A stretch of 64,000 nt of DNA, taken from assembly GCA_016744725.1 (NCBI GenBank), contig JADGDW010000002.1, forward strand, positions 1-64,000, given 5' to 3'. The position numbers were made by a program, and so were the translations under genes. Below the pieces are notes generated by a model. That model ran no database searches. It was not told where the DNA came from and worked only from the letters and a program-made list of their open reading frames with translations. This DNA is from Candidatus Albibeggiatoa sp. nov. BB20. GTDB lineage: Bacteria > Pseudomonadota > Gammaproteobacteria > Beggiatoales > Beggiatoaceae. Shown here piece after piece: positions 58,145-64,000 of the stretch (positions are counted from its first letter, which is position 1; each line of letters starts with the position of its first letter).

Positions 58145-58745
58145 GTTCACCCCAACGTGGTAGAAGCTGGTGTTCGATAGTGAGATGGTCAAGAATACGT
58201 GCCACCACAGTATCAGTGACATCTTGAATTGTTTTCGGCTGATTATAAAATGCGGGACTCGCAGGTAAAATAACCGCGCCTGCCTGAGATAATGTTAGCA
58301 TATTTTGCAAATGAATTGGCGACAGCGGGGTTTCACGATGTACCAAAATTAATTGTTTACGCTCTTTTAAACTGACATCGGCCGCCCGCTCAATTAGGTT
58401 ACGGCTTAAGCCATTAGCAATAGAGGCCAAAGAACCACTAGTACAAGGACATATCACCATCGCTCGACTAACGGAGCTTCCACTGGCAATAGGGGCTGTC
58501 CATTGCTCTAAATCATAAACATGTAGCCGCTCTGTTTGCGTTGCATATTGCTCTACTAATTGTGCTTTTAAATCTTTGGCTCGACTTGGTAAACTTAAAC
58601 CCAGCTCCATTTTAATCACAAGTCTTGCAGGCTTGGACAATAGGAAATGCACCGTTTTTCCTGCTAAAAGCAGTTGCTCTAAAAGGCGGATGCCATAAAT
58701 TGCACCAGATGCGCCCGTCATGGCAAGTGTTATGTTGTCAGACAT
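58134..58745 (-). CDS. ubiX: Flavin prenyltransferase UbiX
   Basis: Makes prenylated FMN, the cofactor of UbiD decarboxylase in ubiquinone synthesis. 203 residues with the family signatures LAMTGASGAIYGIRLLEQLL, ASGSSVSRAMVICPCTSGSLASIANG and LVHRETPLSPIHLQNML. Length and blocks are standard. The gene is first in a minus-strand unit with the Lon-N gene (11-bp overlap) and the PEGA gene. A miniature element lies upstream at 58905. Confidence 0.95.
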   Translation of the reverse strand: MSDNITLAMTGASGAIYGIRLLEQLLLAGKTVHFLLSKPARLVIKMELGLSLPSRAKDLKAQLVEQYATQTERLHVYDLEQWTAPIASGSSVSRAMVICPCTSGSLASIANGLSRNLIERAADVSLKERKQLILVHRETPLSPIHLQNMLTLSQAGAVILPASPAFYNQPKTIQDVTDTVVARILDHLTIEHQLLPRWGEHAE

Positions 58746-58904
58746 TTTTAATTAATAATTTAACAGTGGACAATAAACAAACAGTATACCAGCCTTTGAG
58801 CCAATAGAGTTGCCGCTATTTGGCTGTAGGACAGGCAGAATCAGGTGAAACCCAGCAAATAAAATAGTCAGGAAATAGCAAAAATAGACAGCATATCTGC
58901 AAAC

Positions 58905-59020
58905 TATAGTCGTTTTACTTTAAAGTGATACAGGACTGGCAGTCCAAGACTTTAAAACTGATTGATATTTAAACAACAACAGGATTGCCAGTCCTAACAG
59001 CCAAAACGAAATTGACTATA
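58905..59020 (-). mobile_element. Miniature element (MITE-like), copy 5
   Basis: 116 bp in reverse orientation: TATAGTCGTTTTACTTT... to ...CGAAATTGACTATA, with inner palindromes AGGACTGGCAGTCC and AGGATTGCCAGTCCT. It lies between the kinase-like/phosphatase gene and ubiX, both on the minus strand. The rest of the 440-bp gap (58746-59186) holds no gene. Confidence 0.9.
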
Positions 59021-59186
59021 AATCCACCCATTAATGACTACGCATCGTATTCCATTAAATCTTTAAAACGATCTAAAATCATTGTAAAATATTTTTTTGA
59101 CATTTTTGCGTAACACAAGCTGTTTATTCCTCTTAATATTTTGTACCGAGGATCAAGGCTGTGAAACTGTAAGCAAAGTTTATCAA

Positions 59187-60734
59187 TTACATATTTCGGC
59201 CATAACCGCGCAATAAATTAATCAATGGGTCAGGAAATTGATTCGTTTCCATGTCGTGGATTGTAGTATCAACATTATATGAAAGGCGATGAAAATGAAT
59301 TTTTTTATCTTGTTGGTCATAAATCGCAAATTGCGCCCCTAATTGTCCATTTCGAGGTTGACCTATAGAACCGGGACAAATTAACGCATGGTTTACTTTA
59401 GATAAATCAAGGACTTCATCAGTTAAATGTTTATCAATTCGACCTTTGCGCACGTAGCCACCGGGTTGATGGGTATGACCATGAAAACAAATGGGAATCT
59501 CTTTGCGTTCTAAAGCATTTAAATTATCTTGATAGGTCATTTCATACACATAGGCATTGAAAAATGTAGGATCAATCGGAGAACCATGCAAAAGCAACCA
59601 ATTTTCATTATGTAAAATAGGCGGGAGTTCTTCTAACCATGTTTTGTGTTCTTGACTCACTCGCTGATATGTCCAATCTAAAACCCATTTTGCAGTACTA
59701 GAAAAACCTTTTTTAAACAGACCTGTAGCCAGCCCATGATCGTGATTACCTTTAATAAGTTCAAACCCTGTTTCTTGTAAACGTTCAATACATTCAGTAG
59801 GATGAGGGCCGTAACCAACAATATCGCCAGCAACAATACCATGATTAATATTTTCAGTTTTAAGAAATGAGAGCACCGCATCTAATGCAGGCAAATTGGC
59901 ATGAACATCGGCTAGAACAGCCACATAACGGGTATTCTGATAGTTGATTTTTTCAACATTTTTTTGCTTAGCAGGGGTTTGTTGTAGTGAATCAATAAAG
60001 GTTTGGATTGCCTGTCTTTGTATTTCAGAGGGGAAATAGACATTTTTAATTAATTCAGATAGAACGATAAAATATTGTTTATCTTGATATTGTTTGTAAA
60101 TTTCATCACGCACAATCAGCCCAAATTGACTTGCAGTATCTTTGCTATTCAGCCATTCAGATGATCGAAAATAAACCCCGACCATGTGTGCGCAAGAATT
60201 AAATCTATCCCACATATACACATCATCATCTAAATAATAAACCTCGCCTGCGGCATCTAAACCAAAATTAGAAAGCCCTTCATCAATACGTAAATCAAAG
60301 GTTTTTGCCATATAAAAATAATAATGAAAGATTTTCTGCAATACTTTTAGACGGGAATCTATGCTGGTATTTTCATCGCTAAACAATTGATGCACGGGTT
60401 GTAAGCGTGGGCAAATATTACCGACTAAGGCGGTTTCTTTTCCTTGTTCATGGGCGACAAACCAAGTTTTGTTAGGATGATGGACTTGATATTTACGTTC
60501 TTTTTCTAGTGCTTGCTGAACCCAACGATTGGCAGAAAAAGCCGATAAATTGATTTCGTTATGAATTTTAACCACATGTTGTGTGGAGATATGCACTTGG
60601 GTGGAAGGCCGACCTGTAAATGTTTTACCATGTACTAGCTTAGTTTGTTCTTGTTCTAGCAATTGGTTCACATCATGGCTGGCATAAATGCTTTTTTCCC
60701 CAATTGCGCCTACAAGGGTAATTTCATAAGACAT
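59187..60734 (-). CDS. Kinase-like domain fused to a calcineurin-like metallophosphoesterase
   Basis: 515 residues. Residues about 30-230 look like a protein- or aminoglycoside-kinase fold: VVKIHNE with Lys 56, an acidic helix (EKERKYQ), a catalytic-loop-like DEGLSNFGLD with D151 and N156, and YYLDDDVYMWD with D169-171 as magnesium ligands. Residues about 270-500 are a YfcE/MJ0936-type metallophosphoesterase: VLADVHANLPALD, AGDIVGYGPHP (about 304), KGNHDHG (about 331), LLLHGSP, and FHGHTHQP (about 421). All metal-binding residues are present. The two parts could oppose each other on one target. Start ATG with GTGAG upstream. Isolated, divergent from gdh. Confidence 0.8.
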   Translation of the reverse strand: MSYEITLVGAIGEKSIYASHDVNQLLEQEQTKLVHGKTFTGRPSTQVHISTQHVVKIHNEINLSAFSANRWVQQALEKERKYQVHHPNKTWFVAHEQGKETALVGNICPRLQPVHQLFSDENTSIDSRLKVLQKIFHYYFYMAKTFDLRIDEGLSNFGLDAAGEVYYLDDDVYMWDRFNSCAHMVGVYFRSSEWLNSKDTASQFGLIVRDEIYKQYQDKQYFIVLSELIKNVYFPSEIQRQAIQTFIDSLQQTPAKQKNVEKINYQNTRYVAVLADVHANLPALDAVLSFLKTENINHGIVAGDIVGYGPHPTECIERLQETGFELIKGNHDHGLATGLFKKGFSSTAKWVLDWTYQRVSQEHKTWLEELPPILHNENWLLLHGSPIDPTFFNAYVYEMTYQDNLNALERKEIPICFHGHTHQPGGYVRKGRIDKHLTDEVLDLSKVNHALICPGSIGQPRNGQLGAQFAIYDQQDKKIHFHRLSYNVDTTIHDMETNQFPDPLINLLRGYGRNM

Positions 60735-61166
60735 GCTTATCTCACTTTTTAGTCTTTAAAAATACAGCTAGCTTATCCATCATTGTCAATGTTTGTCACA
60801 AATCTCTGATGAGTAACAGCCAATACGCAAGACAGATACATTCAAATCACATTGTTTTTATTCATGATGGCATGGAATATTTACATTTCTGATATTCAGT
60901 ATATGCCTTGCTTGTTTGCTTAATCGGTGGCGTTTGCCTTTTGTATTATAAGACATCTTTAATATTTGTGAGATAAATCTATTGTGTGGCATCAAGCTAG
61001 AAGTTTAGCTCTGAATTTAATCTATTCTGTATAAGATGTTATAAGCCTTCAAAATCCTCCTTAATTTACACCAATAAGCTAGAGCAATGATTAAAATAGA
61101 ATTTACTATATCAATTCATCTTGGCGAATATATTGATTTTTTGCTGAGATAGAGGCGTATACTTTC

Positions 61167-61233
61167 TATAGTCATTTTATTCTAAAGTGATACAGGACTG
61201 CCAGTCCTAACACATAAACCGAAATTGACTATA
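61167..61233 (-). mobile_element. Miniature element, internally deleted copy 6
   Basis: 67 bp: TATAGTCATTTTATTC...AGGACTGCCAGTCCT...GAAATTGACTATA. Both borders are as in copy 5, but only one inner palindrome remains and about 49 bp are missing. This fits a recombination between the two palindromes. It lies 82 bp before the NAD-glutamate dehydrogenase start, in the divergent 580-bp gap 60735-61314, where no other gene is seen. Confidence 0.9.
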
Positions 61234-61314
61234 CATCTTGCTTAAACTTATTTCGACTACATTTTTAGCATAAATAAGTTCACTCAAATCTCACCGATCC
61301 AAACAGGGGGAAGT

Positions 61315-64000
61315 ATGCCTGCCTTAACTGTTTTACAAAAATTACAACAACGCATTGTAGAAAAGTTTCCTCCAAGTCAGTCCGATGGTTTACAAATGTT
61401 TGCCGCATTATTTTTCTCTGATGTACCCGAGGAAGATATTAGCCAACGTCATCCCAGTGATTTATACGGCATGGTGGTTGATTATTGGCATTTTTTGCAA
61501 ACAATGGATGATTTACCCAAAGTGCGGGTATTTAATCCACAATTCGAGCAAAACGGCTGGCAATCCACACACAGCATTGTGTCAATTTTAACCGTAGATA
61601 TGCCTTTTTTGATTGATTCGATTCGTATCGCATTAAATCAACTGGGCTTAACCGTACATTTGACCATTCACCCTACATTGTTATTGAAATACAACGAGCA
61701 GAATCAACTGGTTGGTATTGATAGATTAACAGAACAAACTGAAGGCCTTGTTGCATTAATCCATATAGAAATCGATCGGCATACAGAAAAAGAAACTCAG
61801 CGTAATACCCAGCAAGCCATTCGAAATGTTTTAGAAGATGTGAGTTTAGTGGTCAATGATCGAGCCACAATGTATGACCAGCTAGAAACGATTCTGGAAC
61901 AATTAGAGCAAAAACCCCCGCCGTTAGAAAAGCATGAAATTGTTGAAACTCACGCCTTTTTGCGTTGGTTGCAAGCCAAGCATTTTACCTTTTTAGGGTT
62001 TCGAGAATATAAGCTGGTCAAAGAACAGGATACATATCAGTTAAAGGTTGCAGCGGATTCAGGGCTGGGTATTTTACGCAATACGAATGCTTCATTTTCC
62101 AGTAGTTTTGCTGAATTACCGAATACTATTCGACAAGTTGCGGCAAAACCCAGTTTATTGTTATTAAACAAAGCCAGTTCACGCGCAACAGTGCATCGCC
62201 CGAGTTATATGGATTATATTGGCATTAAGAAAATCAACCAACAAGGTGAAGTGGTTGGCGAATATCGATTTTTAGGTTTATATACCGCATCTGTTTATCA
62301 TCTTAGCACCACGCATATTCCATTGTTACATAAAAAAATAAGTAAAGTCATTAAGTTATCTGGTTATCATACTGAAAGCCATCGTGGACAAGCTTTGCTG
62401 AATATTTTAGAAAGTTATCCGCGTGATGAATTATTCCAAACAGATGTTGAAACTTTATCTAATATCAGTTTAGGTATTTTACAACTTCAGGAAAGACAAC
62501 GAGTTAAGCTGTTTGTACGCCCTGATGAATTTGGACGTTTTATTTCATGTTTGGTATTTGCACCGCGTGAACGTTATGACACTAAAATCCGCCAACAAAT
62601 GCAGGATGTGTTACTGGAAGCATTTAACGGGCTGAGTGTTGAATTTACGGTTAATGTCTCAGAATCGATTCTTGCCCAAATCCATTTTATTGTCCGAACT
62701 CATGCAGGCAGTTGCTTTGATTGTAAATTAGCTGAAATTGAAGCCCGTTTAGCTGAAATCACTCAAGCGTGGACAGACAGTTTGTATGACACCTTGTTAG
62801 AGCATTTGGGTGAAGAACGCGGCACAAAACTGTATCACCGTTATCAAGACAGTTTTCCTACCGTGTATCAAGAGGATTTCACTGCTCGCCATGCCTTGTT
62901 AGATATTGAAAAAATGGAATCATTGGGCGATGAGAATGCGCTGGAAATGACGTTGTATCGTCCGTTGGAAAGTGTGAACGGGTCGTTGCGGTTCAAATTA
63001 TTCCATTCTCAAGGACAAATTTCATTGTCTCGCTTATTGCCAATTTTGGAAAATATGGGCGTGGTGGTGATGAGTGAGCGTAATTATGAAATCAAGTTGG
63101 CTAAAACCTCAATTTGGATTCAAGAGCTGATTTTATCGCACGACTCAAAGCAAACCATTGATTTAAACGAACTGAAATCGATATTTCAACAGACCTTTGC
63201 CAAAGTATGGCGACAAGAAGTCGCAAACGATGGTTTCAATTATTTGGTGCTCAAAGCGCAATTGAATTGGCGTGATATTATCGTTTTTCGGGCGTATTAC
63301 AAATATATTCAACAAATTGGCGCGACATTCAGTGCAAAATATACCCAGAATACTTTAGCTCATCATCCTGATATTGCGCGTTTATTACTCAATATATTCC
63401 ACGTCCGATTTAATCCGATTGGTCGCCAAACCGCTGAGGACAACGCAGCTCGTGATAAAGAATTGCAAAGCCTGCTAGACAAAATTGAACAAAGTTTAGA
63501 TAGCGTTGAAAGTTTAGACGAAGACCGTATTTTAAGACGTTTTCTATCGGTGATTATGGCAACCATACGCACCAATTATTTTCAGTTGGATGCGGGTAAA
63601 AAGCCAAAATCTTACGTGTCATTTAAGTTTGATTCACAGCAAATTCCTGATATGCCAGAGCCTAAGCCGCTGTACGAAATTTTCGTATATTCTCCGCAAG
63701 TTGAAGGGGTGCATTTACGTGGTGGCAAAGTGGCGCGGGGCGGTTTGCGTTGGTCGGATCGGCGGGAAGATTTCCGCACTGAGATTTTAGGTTTAGTGAA
63801 AGCCCAAATGGTTAAAAATGCCGTCATTGTGCCTGTGGGTTCAAAAGGCGGTTTTGTGGCTAAGAAACTCGGTAAAAATAGCAGCCGTGAAGAGATACAA
63901 AAACAAGGGATTGAATGCTATAAAACTTTTATTCGTGGCTTGTTAGATGTCACTGATAATTTAGTCGACAATCATATTGTGCCGCCCGTTGATGTGATTC
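61315..64000 (+). CDS. gdhB: NAD-specific glutamate dehydrogenase, large type (5' part)
   Basis: First 895 codons of the roughly 1,600-residue bacterial NAD-glutamate dehydrogenase that oxidatively deaminates glutamate to 2-oxoglutarate. The frame is open to the window edge. MPALTVLQKLQQRIVEKFPP starts behind GGGGGAAGT. The N-terminal region has ACT-like and helical parts (DMPFLIDSIRIALNQLGL). The catalytic domain begins before VHLRGGKVARGGLRWSDRREDFRTEILGL (about 801-830) and continues GSKGGFVAKK. This class is often regulated by amino acids through its long N-terminus. The identification is firm; the C-terminal half is not in the window. Confidence 0.93.
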   Translation, partial: MPALTVLQKLQQRIVEKFPPSQSDGLQMFAALFFSDVPEEDISQRHPSDLYGMVVDYWHFLQTMDDLPKVRVFNPQFEQNGWQSTHSIVSILTVDMPFLIDSIRIALNQLGLTVHLTIHPTLLLKYNEQNQLVGIDRLTEQTEGLVALIHIEIDRHTEKETQRNTQQAIRNVLEDVSLVVNDRATMYDQLETILEQLEQKPPPLEKHEIVETHAFLRWLQAKHFTFLGFREYKLVKEQDTYQLKVAADSGLGILRNTNASFSSSFAELPNTIRQVAAKPSLLLLNKASSRATVHRPSYMDYIGIKKINQQGEVVGEYRFLGLYTASVYHLSTTHIPLLHKKISKVIKLSGYHTESHRGQALLNILESYPRDELFQTDVETLSNISLGILQLQERQRVKLFVRPDEFGRFISCLVFAPRERYDTKIRQQMQDVLLEAFNGLSVEFTVNVSESILAQIHFIVRTHAGSCFDCKLAEIEARLAEITQAWTDSLYDTLLEHLGEERGTKLYHRYQDSFPTVYQEDFTARHALLDIEKMESLGDENALEMTLYRPLESVNGSLRFKLFHSQGQISLSRLLPILENMGVVVMSERNYEIKLAKTSIWIQELILSHDSKQTIDLNELKSIFQQTFAKVWRQEVANDGFNYLVLKAQLNWRDIIVFRAYYKYIQQIGATFSAKYTQNTLAHHPDIARLLLNIFHVRFNPIGRQTAEDNAARDKELQSLLDKIEQSLDSVESLDEDRILRRFLSVIMATIRTNYFQLDAGKKPKSYVSFKFDSQQIPDMPEPKPLYEIFVYSPQVEGVHLRGGKVARGGLRWSDRREDFRTEILGLVKAQMVKNAVIVPVGSKGGFVAKKLGKNSSREEIQKQGIECYKTFIRGLLDVTDNLVDNHIVPPVDVI

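Noticed and set aside
63962..63973. TTAGTCGACAAT near the window end, similar to the prpB operator
   Set aside because: Two mismatches and located deep inside a coding sequence; considered chance.

Overview
The window looks like a chromosomal segment of an AT-rich gammaproteobacterium. The best guess is a Thiotrichales/Beggiatoaceae-like lineage, inferred from gene content and style, not from a marker gene. Supporting signs are the rhodanese-secB-gpsA, dksA-gluQRS and clpS-clpA neighbourhoods, a very large NAD-glutamate dehydrogenase, an LRR-Roc-COR protein, kinesin-light-chain-type TPRs and many small palindromic dispersed repeats. No tRNA, rRNA, CRISPR array, intact insertion sequence or prophage was recognised.

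Layout. 1-8.2 kb: a methylcitrate-cycle locus (prpB, prpC, a GntR/FCD regulator, acnD, prpF) with two identical 12-bp palindromes in front of prpB. The locus is broken up by inverted modular repeats, tandem 73-bp repeats and two small paralogous membrane-protein genes. 8.3-10.6 kb: a secreted CAP-domain protein, flanked by two copies of a miniature element and by a remnant of the prpF 3' end. 10.8-14.7 kb: prephenate dehydrogenase, then two unusual glycan genes: a glucuronoxylan-methyltransferase-like/DUF616 fusion and a GT8-like/sulfotransferase fusion. 14.8-21.1 kb: thiC, an orphan betaine-type binding protein and an RND pump without adaptor. 21.3-27.1 kb: a TPR protein, gmhA, and a three-gene overlapping surface-glycan operon (nucleotidyltransferase/sugar-phosphate-transferase-like fusion, acyltransferase, HAD-UbiA fusion).

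27.4-37.5 kb: rlmD, pyrE, a four-gene operon of two DUF1538 membrane proteins with a PII-like protein and a CBS protein, pgi, a periplasmic histidine phosphatase, a CcsA/YpjD-like protein, dksA and gluQRS. 37.8-45.2 kb: clpA, clpS, an RDD protein, a HEPN-domain gene pair, waaC, rhodanese, secB and gpsA. 45.6-54.6 kb: a TonB-dependent receptor, a 1,316-residue LRR-Roc-COR protein with about 22 near-identical repeats, purH and about 1 kb of apparently decayed DNA. 54.6-64 kb: der, a PEGA-domain protein, a Lon-N-domain protein overlapping ubiX, a kinase-like/metallophosphatase fusion and the first 895 codons of NAD-glutamate dehydrogenase, which runs off the end.

Cross-cutting structure. A 116-bp miniature element with TATAG...CTATA ends and two internal 15-nt palindromes occurs six times (one copy internally deleted to 67 bp). 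Degenerate palindrome cores of the same type lie at several other gene ends, so five of the seven convergent gene junctions carry one. The strongest candidates for new biology are the two fused glycan-modifying proteins at 11.8-14.7 kb, the kinase-like/phosphatase fusion at 59.2-60.7 kb, the DUF1538-DUF1538-PII-CBS operon, and the repeat family's preference for convergent gene ends.
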